DNA of 64,000 nucleotides, taken from Nocardia niwae NBRC 108934 = DSM 45340. Its GTDB lineage: Bacteria > Actinomycetota > Actinomycetes > Mycobacteriales > Mycobacteriaceae. The position numbers and the translations under genes are program-made. Location of the stretch: contig NZ_BDCK01000017.1 of NCBI RefSeq assembly GCF_001613465.1, positions 248,001 through 312,000 of the forward strand, given 5' to 3'. The first letter of the stretch is position 1, and each line of letters opens with the position of its first letter. The notes beneath the pieces are model-generated. The model had not been told where the DNA came from and made no database searches. It was given only the letters and a program-made list of their open reading frames with translations. This document shows, piece by piece, positions 18,887 to 27,284 of the stretch.

Positions 18887-19948
18887 GTGCCGGACCAGCA
18901 TCCGAGTGGCATGCCGGACCGGGCCGCGGCGCCCGGTCCGGAGGCGGCGCTGCGGGAGATCGGTTTCTGGCTGGAGCGCTCCCGAGCGGAAACCCATCGG
19001 GTGAAGGCATACCGCCGCGCCGCCGAGGTCGTCGCCGGACTGTCCGCCGACGAGCGCGCGGCGCGGCGGGCGGCAGGCAACTGGACCGAGCTCGCGGGCA
19101 TCGGACCCAAGACCGCCGCCGTCATCGACCAGGCGTACGCGGGTGAGGTGCCACGCTACCTGGCCGAGCTGCGCGCGGCCGCGCAGCCGATCGGAGCTCC
19201 GGGCAAGCCGCTGCGGGAACTGCTGCGCGGTGATCTGCACACGCACTCGAATTGGTCCGACGGCGGCAGCCCGATCGAGGAGATGATGCGGGTGGCGGCC
19301 GCGCTCGGGCACGAATACTGTGCGTTGACCGACCATTCGCCGCGCCTGACGGTGGCCAACGGCTTGTCCGCCGACCGGCTGCGCAAGCAGTTGGATGTGG
19401 TCGCCGAGCTCAACGAGCGGATGGCGCCGTTCCGCATCCTCACCGGCATCGAAGTGGACATCCTCGACGACGGCACCCTCGACCAGCAGGCGGACCTGCT
19501 GGCCCGGCTGGACATCGTCGTGGCCAGCGTGCACTCGCGTCTTCGCGACGACAGCGCGACCATGACCAAACGGATGGCGTACGCGGTCGCCGACCCCAAT
19601 GTCGACGTGCTCGGTCACTGCACCGGCCGCCTGGTCACTGGTGGACGTGGCACCAGGCCGGAGTCGACGTTCGACGCCGAGGTGGTGTTCGAGGCATGCC
19701 GCACCTACGGCACCGCCGTGGAGATCAACAGCAGGCCCGAACGACTCGATCCCCCTTCGCGGTTGCTGCGACTGGCCGCCGAGATGGGTTGTCACTTCTC
19801 GATCGACACCGACGCGCACGCACCCGGGCAGCTCGACTGGCAGGGCTATGGCTGCGAGCGCGCCGTCGCGAACGGTGTCGCGGCAGAACAGGTGATCAAC
19901 ACGTGGCCGCTGGCGGATCTCCTCACCTGGACTCTCGCGCACGGGTGA
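18887..19948 (+). CDS. HhH plus PHP-domain metal-dependent phosphoesterase (PolX-C-like)
   Basis: 353 residues. An N-terminal helical part (FWLERSRAETHRVKAYRRA, then NWTELAGIGPKTAAVIDQA) resembles the helix-hairpin-helix region of family X DNA polymerases. A PHP domain follows, with its metal ligands in DLHTHSNWSDG, ALTDHSPRL, IEVDILDDG, SVHSRLRD and IDTDAHAPGQLDW. PHP domains attached to bacterial PolX act as nuclease or phosphatase. Here the polymerase palm is missing, so a stand-alone DNA-processing phosphoesterase is the best guess. GTG start four bases after the preceding gene suggests a two-gene unit. Confidence 0.8.
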   Translation: MPDQHPSGMPDRAAAPGPEAALREIGFWLERSRAETHRVKAYRRAAEVVAGLSADERAARRAAGNWTELAGIGPKTAAVIDQAYAGEVPRYLAELRAAAQPIGAPGKPLRELLRGDLHTHSNWSDGGSPIEEMMRVAAALGHEYCALTDHSPRLTVANGLSADRLRKQLDVVAELNERMAPFRILTGIEVDILDDGTLDQQADLLARLDIVVASVHSRLRDDSATMTKRMAYAVADPNVDVLGHCTGRLVTGGRGTRPESTFDAEVVFEACRTYGTAVEINSRPERLDPPSRLLRLAAEMGCHFSIDTDAHAPGQLDWQGYGCERAVANGVAAEQVINTWPLADLLTWTLAHG

Positions 19949-20050
19949 CCGCCGGGTCGACTATTGTCGGATAGTTCGATTTCGGCTGTGTCGGAAGGCG
20001 ATTGCCGCCGAGAACGAGGGCCACACGATTGCTGGGGGTGGGATCAACTG

Positions 20051-21577
20051 GTGGGCGACTTTCCGCTCGAAATCGTACTCGCGCTCATCGGTATCGCCGT
20101 GCCCATCGGCGCGTTCCTGTGGGAGTTCGTCTTCGCCGGTCGTAGACGGCTCGGTTACCGGGTGCAGATGGACACGCCCGTCACCGGCGAGATCGACTCG
20201 GTGTTCCCCGGCGTGCTGCCGCAGCTGCGCCCCTCATCCGACGGCGCGACCCCGGACCTGAAGGACATCTCGGTCGTCCTGGTGCGCATCGAGAACAGCG
20301 GCGTCACGACGATCGATTCCCACGACTACAAGGCGCCGGACGCCGCGCGGATCGGTCTGCACTTGCGCTTTCCGCAGCGCCGGGTGATCGGGATGGCGGT
20401 GAACGAGCTCAGCGATCCCGCGCTGGCCGACAATCTCGACGCCGACTCCGGCATCGCGGTGCGCGAGGACACCAGTGGGCACATCGGCGTGATCGATCTG
20501 CCGAAGGTGCCGCTCGGTCCCGGCGATCACTACAAGATCCTGGCGATTCTGCAGCGTTCCGAAGGCGTCGGCGAATACCCGCAACCCGTATTGCGTGGCG
20601 GCATCAAAGGCGGCCGGCTCACCGAAACCCGCAGCCGCACCGGCATTCCTCTGATGATGATCGCGCTCACGGTGTTCCTGGTGCTGGTGATCGTCGTCCA
20701 GCTGGTGGTGGCCGCGGTGGACCCGTCGCCGACGCCGCTCGAGTGCGCCTCGGGCAAACTGACCGTGGTCGGGTCCTCGGCGTTCGGACCGGTGCTCGAG
20801 GAAGCCGCCGCGCAGTACCGCAAGCGGTGCATCGAGGCGGATTTCGCGTTCGGCTTCGAAGGCACCGAGCGCGGGCTCGACCGGCTCGCCGAGGAGGGCG
20901 CGGGCAACGCCGGGTTGCTCGCCATCACCGACGGCGCGAAGGGCAGCGGTTATCCGGCATTGGTACACCGCCCGCTCGCGTTGTCGCTGTTCGCCCTGAT
21001 CGTGCATTCCGGCGTGGGGATCCGCGGTCTCACCGTCGCCCAGATCCAGGATCTGTACCGGGGCAAGATCGGCAACTGGCGTGCGGTTGGCGGTCCGGAC
21101 CTGCCCGTGGTGCTGGTCAACCGCACTCCGGGTTCGGGTTCGCGAAACACCCTCGAGCGCAGGCTGCTCGACGGCTCCCAACCGGATCGCCCGCACATGA
21201 GCTGCACGGCGCTGAAGGGCACGGTCGTCACCGAGCCCGCGCACTGCGAGGTGCAGTTGACCGCCGATATGCGCAAGGCGGTGGCCGAGATCCCCGGCGC
21301 CATCGGCTATGCCGAGTTCTCGGAGGCCGTCGACGCTGGTCTGCCGACTGTCGTGATCGACGGTGTCGGCCCGGGCCGCGACGCCGCCGTGCGGCGCACC
21401 TATCCCTTCTGGGGAGTGGAATACGCCTACAGCAACGGCGAACTGCCCGGGGACTCGCTCGCCGCGAGTTTCCTGCACTTCCTGACCGATCAGACCGGCA
21501 AAGAGGTGCTGCGTGCGCACGGCAACGCGCCGTGCGCCGACCTGCCCGACCCGGGGCGCTGCCTACCGGATCAGTGA
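20051..21577 (+). CDS. Membrane-anchored PstS-like substrate-binding protein
   Basis: About 508 residues. One N-terminal membrane segment (LEIVLALIGIAVPIGAFLW), a soluble domain of roughly 160 residues, a second membrane segment near residues 198-222 (PLMMIALTVFLVLVIVVQLV), then a C-terminal domain. The C-terminal domain resembles the phosphate-binding fold: GKLTVVGSSAFGPVLEEAA, LTVAQIQDLYRGKIGNW, NRTPGSGSRNTLERRLL and GAIGYAEFSEAV. The GTG at 20051 has a G-rich ribosome site; the longer frame from TTG 19964 is less likely. No pstCAB transporter is nearby, and the fused membrane part suggests a sensor or tethered scavenger of phosphate or another oxyanion. Specificity is inference. Confidence 0.65.
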   Translation: MGDFPLEIVLALIGIAVPIGAFLWEFVFAGRRRLGYRVQMDTPVTGEIDSVFPGVLPQLRPSSDGATPDLKDISVVLVRIENSGVTTIDSHDYKAPDAARIGLHLRFPQRRVIGMAVNELSDPALADNLDADSGIAVREDTSGHIGVIDLPKVPLGPGDHYKILAILQRSEGVGEYPQPVLRGGIKGGRLTETRSRTGIPLMMIALTVFLVLVIVVQLVVAAVDPSPTPLECASGKLTVVGSSAFGPVLEEAAAQYRKRCIEADFAFGFEGTERGLDRLAEEGAGNAGLLAITDGAKGSGYPALVHRPLALSLFALIVHSGVGIRGLTVAQIQDLYRGKIGNWRAVGGPDLPVVLVNRTPGSGSRNTLERRLLDGSQPDRPHMSCTALKGTVVTEPAHCEVQLTADMRKAVAEIPGAIGYAEFSEAVDAGLPTVVIDGVGPGRDAAVRRTYPFWGVEYAYSNGELPGDSLAASFLHFLTDQTGKEVLRAHGNAPCADLPDPGRCLPDQ

Positions 21578-21632
21578 GTCCCGCTGGCGCGGCAGGCGCC
21601 GAGGTGTCGGTGGGCTGGGCGACGATGGTCGC

Positions 21633-22739
21633 ATGACGAAACTCTCACTGCGCGAGCTGAATCGGGCGCTGCTGGTCCGCCAGAAGCTGGTGGAGCGGGT
21701 GCGCATGCCCCCGCTGGAACTCGTCCGGCAGCTGGTCGCGGTGCAGGGCCAGGAACCGAACTGGCCCTATGTGGGGCTGTGGTCGCGTCTGGCGGACTTC
21801 CGGCACGACGACCTGGCCGCGCTGCTGCGCGATCGCTCGCTGGTGCGTTCCACCATGATTCGCCGGACCGTGCACCTGGCCGACGCCGAGGACTATCGGT
21901 GGCTGCGGCCGACGGTGCAGTCCGTGGTCGTCGCGGCGCTGAAAACGCCGTACTTCCGGGACGAGATCGACGGCGTCGACTTGGCCGCGCTCGCCGCGGC
22001 CGGACGCGAACTGCTGGCCGGGCAGCACCTGCGCCGCCGCGAACTGGGCGACCTGCTCGCCCGGCGCTTCCCGGGCAGGCACCCGCGCAGACTCGCCGAA
22101 ACCGTCGAGCTACTGGTGCCGTTGACGCACGGCCCCGAGACCGGCGCGTGGGGGCGATGGCGCAATCGGTTCGTCACGGTCGGGTCGGCCGAGGAATGGA
22201 CGGGCACGCCGATGGCGGCGCCGCAGCCCGCGACGCTGGTGCTGCGTTACCTGGCCGCTTTCGGACCGGCCACGGTGACCGACATGCAGGCGTGGGCCGG
22301 CATCACCCGGCTGGCCGAGGTCGTCGACGATCTGCGCCCCCGGCTGCGCGTGTTCACCGACGACGAGCATCGCGTGCTGTTCGATCTGCCGGACGCGCCC
22401 TTGGCCGACCCGGAACTGCCTGTGCCCGTGCGTTTTCTGCCCGCCTTCGACAACGCGCTGCTCGGCCACAAGGACCGCCGCAGGATCGTCGGCGAAGAGG
22501 ACCGCAAGCGCACCGCCAAGGAGGCCTCCGCGGGCGTTGCGGTGTACCTGGTCGACGGATTCGTGCACGGCCGCTGGTCGCTGGACGGCGCCACGCTGCG
22601 CATCGTTCCCTGGCACCCGCTGTCCGCCTCCGACGAGGCAGCGGTGCGAGCCGAAGCGGAAGATCTGCTGTCATTCGTCGTGGCGGGCGGCGACGCCACC
22701 CCGACCGACCACGATCCGCGGGTCGTCCTCGACGGGTGA
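21633..22739 (+). CDS. Winged-helix AlkZ/YcaQ-type protein (putative DNA glycosylase)
   Basis: A 368-residue member of the winged-helix DNA-binding family (HTH_42) that includes the interstrand-crosslink glycosylases AlkZ and YcaQ. It starts TKLSLRELNRALLVRQKL. The segment QLVAVQGQEPNWPYVGLWSR contains a Q-x-Q motif like the catalytic one of AlkZ. RSTMIRRTVHLADAEDYRW and RFLPAFDNALLGHKDRRRIV are also family hallmarks. DNA repair of alkylated bases is plausible but not proved. ATG 21633 is chosen because the upstream open extension is Arg-rich, non-family sequence. It appears to be transcribed alone. Confidence 0.72.
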   Translation: MTKLSLRELNRALLVRQKLVERVRMPPLELVRQLVAVQGQEPNWPYVGLWSRLADFRHDDLAALLRDRSLVRSTMIRRTVHLADAEDYRWLRPTVQSVVVAALKTPYFRDEIDGVDLAALAAAGRELLAGQHLRRRELGDLLARRFPGRHPRRLAETVELLVPLTHGPETGAWGRWRNRFVTVGSAEEWTGTPMAAPQPATLVLRYLAAFGPATVTDMQAWAGITRLAEVVDDLRPRLRVFTDDEHRVLFDLPDAPLADPELPVPVRFLPAFDNALLGHKDRRRIVGEEDRKRTAKEASAGVAVYLVDGFVHGRWSLDGATLRIVPWHPLSASDEAAVRAEAEDLLSFVVAGGDATPTDHDPRVVLDG

Positions 22740-23036
22740 GGCGCGCCTCGGCCGACAAGGCGGGGCCACCGGCTTACCCATCGGTTGCCGAACGAACGCT
22801 GGGCGGTGCGATTTTTCCCGAACTGTTTGGTTTGAACGACCCCGTCTGAGGTACCTCCCACTCGGCCCCCCTGCTCATGCCGACGGCGTGACCAGGCCAA
22901 CCAAGCCCCATGGACGGCGGTGCAGCTAGGTCTTCACCCCCGCCGCGGCGGCCACTTAGTTCAGTTCGGCGCCCGGTACTCCGAGTGCTGGGTGAATGCG
23001 AGTGAGTGCTACTTGGTTGTCCCTGGAAGGAGGGTC
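22740..23036. other. Intergenic region upstream of the GT4 gene
   Basis: 297 bases with no convincing gene. It ends in a strong ribosome site (GGAAGGAGGG, 23025-23034). A locally AT-richer stretch, CGATTTTTCCCGAACTGTTT (from about 22809), could hold the promoter, but no consensus pair is clear. Confidence 0.4.
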
Positions 23037-24284
23037 ATGAGCGCGCTTTCCGTGCCGATTTCCGCGCAGGCGTCGTCCGATCTGGAGATGCCGGCGTGCG
23101 ACTACTTGTCGACAGATCGTTCGAGCGGCCCGTTTCGCATCGCGATGGTCGTGCCGCCGTACTTCGACGTGCCGCCCAAGGCATACGGCGGTGTCGAGGC
23201 CGTGGTGGCCGATCTTGTCGACGCATTGGTGGCCCGTGGCCATGACGTCACGCTGTTGGGCGCCGGGGAGCCAGGGACGAAGGCCAAGTTCGTGCCGGTG
23301 TGGGAGCGAGCGCTGCCCGAGCGCCTCGGTGAGCCGTTCCCCGAGGTCGTGCACGCGCTGCGGGTGCGCCGCGCGATCGAGAAGCTCGTGGCCACATCGG
23401 GTATCGACCTGGTGCACGACCACACCTTCGCGGGCCCGCTCAACGCGTCCGTCTTCCACAACATGGGCCTGCCTACGGTGCTCACCGTGCACGGGCCGGT
23501 GGAGGACGACATCTACCGCTATTACCAGGATCTCGGCGACGAGGTGGCGCTGGTGGCGATCAGCGACCGCCAGCGCGAGCTGGCGCCGGGTCTGAACTGG
23601 GCCGGGCGCGTGCACAACGCGCTGCACGTCGACGACTGGCCGTTCCGCGTGGAAAAGGACGACTACGCGCTGTTCCTCGGCCGGTTCAACGAGTGCAAGG
23701 CGCCGCACCTGGCGCTGGAAGCCGCGCACGCCGCGGGGATCCCGCTCGTGCTGGCGGGCAAGTGCAGCGAGCGTCCCGAGCAGGCCTACTTCGAGGAGAA
23801 GGTGCGGCCGCTGTTGACGGAAAACGATCACGTGTTCGGTCTCGCCGACGCGGCGGCCAAGCGTAAGCTGCTTGCGAATGCGCGTTGCCTGTTGTTCCCA
23901 ATCCGCTGGGAGGAACCGTTCGGCATGGTGATGATCGAATCCATGGTCTGTGGCACGCCGGTGGTCGCGCTGCGCGGCGGGGCGGTGTCCGAGGTGATCG
24001 TCGACGGCGTGACCGGCCGTATCTGCACGGATCCCGCCGAATTGCCCATGGCCATCGATGAGGTCAGGGGCATCGACCCGTACGCGTGCCGAGCCCACGT
24101 GCAGGCCAATTTCGGCTCCGACACGCTCGGCTTCGGTTACGAACAGGTGTATCGCCGGTTGCTGCGCTCCAAGAAGCGGTTCGGCGCCGCGCCGGTGGAC
24201 ATCGCTGCGCCTGCTGCCGCTCCGCTCGACGCCACGGCCGGCGGCGTCGCGCCGATCCGGATCGCGGCGAGCGGATTGGCGTGA
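23037..24284 (+). CDS. GT4-family glycosyltransferase
   Basis: A 415-residue retaining glycosyltransferase with the two-Rossmann GT-B fold. The N-terminal half has IAMVVPPYFDVPPKAYGGVE and IDLVHDHTFAG. The C-terminal half has the donor-binding EX7E element RWEEPFGMVMIESMVCGTP and SEVIVDGVTG. ATG 23037 follows a strong GGAAGGAGGG. The residues before LSTDRSSGPF and the Ala-rich C-terminal tail are extra to the core. The stop overlaps the GTG of a glycogen-debranching-like enzyme (GTGA), so the two are coupled and probably act on the same alpha-glucan or glucoside. Donor and acceptor cannot be read. Confidence 0.82.
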   Translation: MSALSVPISAQASSDLEMPACDYLSTDRSSGPFRIAMVVPPYFDVPPKAYGGVEAVVADLVDALVARGHDVTLLGAGEPGTKAKFVPVWERALPERLGEPFPEVVHALRVRRAIEKLVATSGIDLVHDHTFAGPLNASVFHNMGLPTVLTVHGPVEDDIYRYYQDLGDEVALVAISDRQRELAPGLNWAGRVHNALHVDDWPFRVEKDDYALFLGRFNECKAPHLALEAAHAAGIPLVLAGKCSERPEQAYFEEKVRPLLTENDHVFGLADAAAKRKLLANARCLLFPIRWEEPFGMVMIESMVCGTPVVALRGGAVSEVIVDGVTGRICTDPAELPMAIDEVRGIDPYACRAHVQANFGSDTLGFGYEQVYRRLLRSKKRFGAAPVDIAAPAAAPLDATAGGVAPIRIAASGLA

Positions 24285-26410
24285 CCGATTCCGCACCGTT
24301 GAGCCCCGCCCCCCTGAACTCCGGTGAGCCGACCGGGTTCGGGGGGTGCGGCTCGGTGACCCTGGTCGAAGGCGGCACGTTCTGCCTGTCCAATCGGCTC
24401 GGTGACGTCGAACCGGGGAAACCGCACGGATTGTTCTTCCGGGACGCGCGCGTGCTGTCCCGCTGGGAGTTGCTGGTGAACGGCAAACCCGCCGAGTCGC
24501 TTTCGGTGCTGAGTCCGGAGGCGTTCGCCGCCAGGTTCGTGTTGCGCAGGCCCCCGCAGGCGGGCTTGGCCGACAGCACGCTGCTGGTGGTGCGCGAACG
24601 GATCGTGGCCGACGGCATGCACGAGCTGATCACGCTGGAGAACATGGGCCGTGAACCGACGGCGGTGCTGCTCGAACTGCACGTGGACGCCGATTTCGTC
24701 GATCTCTTCGCGGTGAAGGAGGGCCGCGCGGGGCACGCGCGGGCCGACGTGACCGTCGCCGACGGCGAACTCGTGCTGCACGATCACGCCGACCGCAGCC
24801 GGGGGATCTCGATCTCGGCGACCGTGGAACCGGAGGTTCTCCCCGGTTCGCTGCTGTGGCGGGTGATCGTGCCGGTCGGCGAATGCTGGCAGACCGAGAT
24901 CATCGCGCAACCGACAGTGGGCAATCAGCGCTTCCAGGCCATCTCGCCGGGCGAGCACTACGGGATCAGCGCGCCGGGCCGCAAGATCGAGGCGTGGCGC
25001 GACACCGCCACCGACATCGCCGCATCCGACCCGGCGCTCACCCGGGTGCTGCGCCGCACCGAAAGCGACCTGGGCGCGCTGCAGATGCACGACGAATCCG
25101 GCGACGCCCGGCCGTTCGTCGCCGCGGGCGCGCCGTGGTTCATGACCCTGTTCGGGCGCGACAGCCTGCTCACCGCGTGGATGGCGCTGCCGCTGGAGGT
25201 CGATCTGGCGCTGGGCACACTGCAGCAGCTGGCGGAACTGCAAGGACAGGACGTCAACCCGCTCACCGAGGAGGAACCCGGACGCATCATGCACGAGATG
25301 CGCCGCGGCCCGGCGGGCGGACAAGTCTTCGGCGGCAACATCTACTACGGGACCGCCGACGCCACACCGCTGTTCGTGATGCTGCTGGCCGAATGCCATC
25401 GCTGGGGCGCCGACCAGGAGGCGATCCGGCAGATGCTGCCCGCGGCCGACGCCGCGTTGCGCTGGATCACCGACTACGGCGACCGGGACGGCGACGGCTT
25501 CGTCGAGTACCGCCGCGCCACCGACCGCGGCCTGATCAACCAGGGCTGGAAGGACAGCTTCGACGGAATCAACGACGCCACCGGCCATATCGCCGAGGCG
25601 CCCATCGCGCTGTGCGAGGTCCAGGGGTACGTGCACGCCGCGATGCTGGCCAGAGCCGAGCTGGCCGAAGCGTTCGACGACCCGCGGCTGGCCGGTCAGC
25701 TGCGCGAACGCGCCGCGGAGTTGCGCGTCAAATTCGCCGAGCAGTTCTGGCTGCCCGACCGCGGCTGGTACGCCGTGGCGCTGGACGGCGGCAAGCGTCA
25801 GGTCGACGCGCTGACCAGCAATGTGGCGCACTGCCTCTGGTCGGGCATCGCCACCGACGAGCACGCGGCGGAAGTGGTGGCGCGGCTGGCGGGTTCGGAG
25901 ATGGACTCCGGCTTCGGACTGCGCACCCTGGCGTCGAACATGGGCGCCTACAACCCGATGAGCTATCACTGCGGCTCGGTCTGGCCGCACGACACGGCGA
26001 TCGCGGTGGCAGGCCTGCTGCGTTATCGGCACGTGCCCGGGGCGGTCGAGCTGGCGACCCGGCTGGCCACCGGCCTGCTGGACGCGGCGGCGGTGTTCGA
26101 CGGACGCCTGCCGGAGTTGTTCTGCGGCTTTCCCCGCTCGCGATTCGCCACGCCCGTGCCGTACCCGACCTCCTGTTCTCCGCAGGCGTGGGCGAGCGCG
26201 GCGCCGTTGCTGCTGGTGCGCGCGTTCCTCGGACTCGACCCCGATGCGCCGGCCAGGACGCTCACCGTGCGGCCGCAGCTTCCGGCGCGGTGGGGGAAGG
26301 TCTCGCTGCGCGCGTTGCGGCTCGGCACGACCACCGTCGATCTGGAGGCCGAGGGCGCACAGATCACCGCGGCCCGCTTGCCCGACGACTGGCGGCTGGT
26401 GACCAGATGA
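24281..26410 (+). CDS. Amylo-alpha-1,6-glucosidase-like glycoside hydrolase
   Basis: 709 residues: an N-terminal beta domain of the glycogen-debranching N-terminal type (SVTLVEGGTFCLSNRLGDV, GLFFRDARVLSRWELLVNG), then an (alpha/alpha)6 barrel. The barrel contains APWFMTLFGRDSLLTAWM, GWKDSFDGINDATGHIAEAP, SNVAHCLWSG and YHCGSVWPHDTAIA. This layout is shared by bacterial amylo-alpha-1,6-glucosidases and GH63-like enzymes; the acid residues in FGRDS and KDSFDGIND are candidates for catalysis. There is no signal peptide, so it is cytoplasmic. GTG 24281 overlaps the GT4 stop. Role: trimming or degrading a storage or compatible-solute glucan, with the linkage unproven. Confidence 0.82.
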   Translation: MTDSAPLSPAPLNSGEPTGFGGCGSVTLVEGGTFCLSNRLGDVEPGKPHGLFFRDARVLSRWELLVNGKPAESLSVLSPEAFAARFVLRRPPQAGLADSTLLVVRERIVADGMHELITLENMGREPTAVLLELHVDADFVDLFAVKEGRAGHARADVTVADGELVLHDHADRSRGISISATVEPEVLPGSLLWRVIVPVGECWQTEIIAQPTVGNQRFQAISPGEHYGISAPGRKIEAWRDTATDIAASDPALTRVLRRTESDLGALQMHDESGDARPFVAAGAPWFMTLFGRDSLLTAWMALPLEVDLALGTLQQLAELQGQDVNPLTEEEPGRIMHEMRRGPAGGQVFGGNIYYGTADATPLFVMLLAECHRWGADQEAIRQMLPAADAALRWITDYGDRDGDGFVEYRRATDRGLINQGWKDSFDGINDATGHIAEAPIALCEVQGYVHAAMLARAELAEAFDDPRLAGQLRERAAELRVKFAEQFWLPDRGWYAVALDGGKRQVDALTSNVAHCLWSGIATDEHAAEVVARLAGSEMDSGFGLRTLASNMGAYNPMSYHCGSVWPHDTAIAVAGLLRYRHVPGAVELATRLATGLLDAAAVFDGRLPELFCGFPRSRFATPVPYPTSCSPQAWASAAPLLLVRAFLGLDPDAPARTLTVRPQLPARWGKVSLRALRLGTTTVDLEAEGAQITAARLPDDWRLVTR

Positions 26411-26507
26411 GGCACACCGGTTGTCGCGAGGCAGGATCGGGTATGCCTCCGGCGTAAGGATATTGGCAAGCCCTTCTCGCACTGCTCCACAGCACGGGAG
26501 GTGCACG

Positions 26508-26696
26508 ATGCAGACATCGCTGGATACGCAGGACCTGTGGCGCGCCCGGTACCGGGACTGTTCCGCGGAGCCGTCGACAGATCTCGATATGGATCGCGCA
26601 CTGTTCATCCGCAGCGTGCACGCCGGTCACGGACCCGAGTGCCGCCAGTACCTCGCGGCGGCCGCGTACTGTCTCGACCACGCCGACCAGCACTGA
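26508..26696 (+). CDS. 62-residue small acidic protein of unknown function
   Basis: It begins MQTSLDTQDLWRARYRDCS and ends AAYCLDHADQH. It is supported by a GGGAGGTG ribosome site seven to nine bases before ATG 26508 and by a sensible composition (not Arg-rich like shadow frames). It contains LDMDRALFIRSVHAGHGP and one Cys in each half; no membrane segment. It follows the debranching enzyme by 97 bases and precedes a converging minus-strand cassette. I recognise no family. Confidence 0.55.
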   Translation: MQTSLDTQDLWRARYRDCSAEPSTDLDMDRALFIRSVHAGHGPECRQYLAAAAYCLDHADQH

Positions 26697-26764
26697 CCCA
26701 GCGGAACCACGGCGACCGACAGCGCACATCCGGGCCGTCGAGGTGCCGGGACGCGCGGCGCCGC

Positions 26765-27220
26765 CTACAGAATCGCGAAGGCGACGACCAGACCCAGCGC
26801 GAAATGCGCGGCCGCCACCACGAGCACCTCGGTGGTGTAGGTGTCGGCGTGCAGCGCGGCGCCGATGTCGATGCCGAGCGCCCGCTCGATGACGCGCACC
26901 GAGACGACTTGGGCGACAATGCCGACCAGGCCGAACACCAGCGCGGCGATCAGGCCCTCGGACAGTTTGCCGCCGCCGCCCACGGCGAAGATGGCGAGCA
27001 CGACGATGAACGCCATGCTGATCATCCCCGCCGCGGTGACGATGATGGCGTTCGGCTTGCCCGTCACCACCAGCTTGCGCAGCTTGCCCGGCGTGGTCAG
27101 GTCGATGGCGTAGAAGCCGACGAGCATGAGCACCAAACCGACCAGGGCGTAGAGAACGATCGCTCCCACCCCCTCACCCAGCGAGCTCCAGTACCCCGAT
27201 TCCAGGGCGACTGCGGTCAT
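26765..27220 (-). CDS. DUF350 family membrane protein
   Basis: A 151-residue integral membrane protein with four hydrophobic segments (VGAIVLYALVGLVLMLVGFY, IIVTAAGMISMAFIVVLAIF, GLIAALVFGLVGIVAQVVSV, EVLVVAAAHFALGLVVAFAI) arranged as two DUF350 repeats. RBS GGAAGGA lies six bases before ATG 27220. It is the last gene of a minus-strand trio with an ATP-grasp ligase of the glutathionylspermidine synthase family. The same association occurs in E. coli (yjfL with yjfC). Its biochemical function is unknown; a role in the envelope with the ligase is inferred. Confidence 0.8.
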   Translation of the reverse strand: MTAVALESGYWSSLGEGVGAIVLYALVGLVLMLVGFYAIDLTTPGKLRKLVVTGKPNAIIVTAAGMISMAFIVVLAIFAVGGGGKLSEGLIAALVFGLVGIVAQVVSVRVIERALGIDIGAALHADTYTTEVLVVAAAHFALGLVVAFAIL

Positions 27221-27284
27221 CTTGATCCTTCCGAGACGGGCCGGCCTACGGCCGAGGCGGATTCGTGTTCGACGGTGACGATGC

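Noticed and set aside
26427..26449. GAGGCA ... TGCCTC inverted repeat after the debranching enzyme
   Set aside because: A six-base stem in GC-rich DNA is likely chance, and it lies upstream of the small gene in the same direction.
24137..26608. A long minus-strand frame opposite the debranching enzyme
   Set aside because: Shadow frame; the plus strand has conserved glycosidase motifs and a coupled start.
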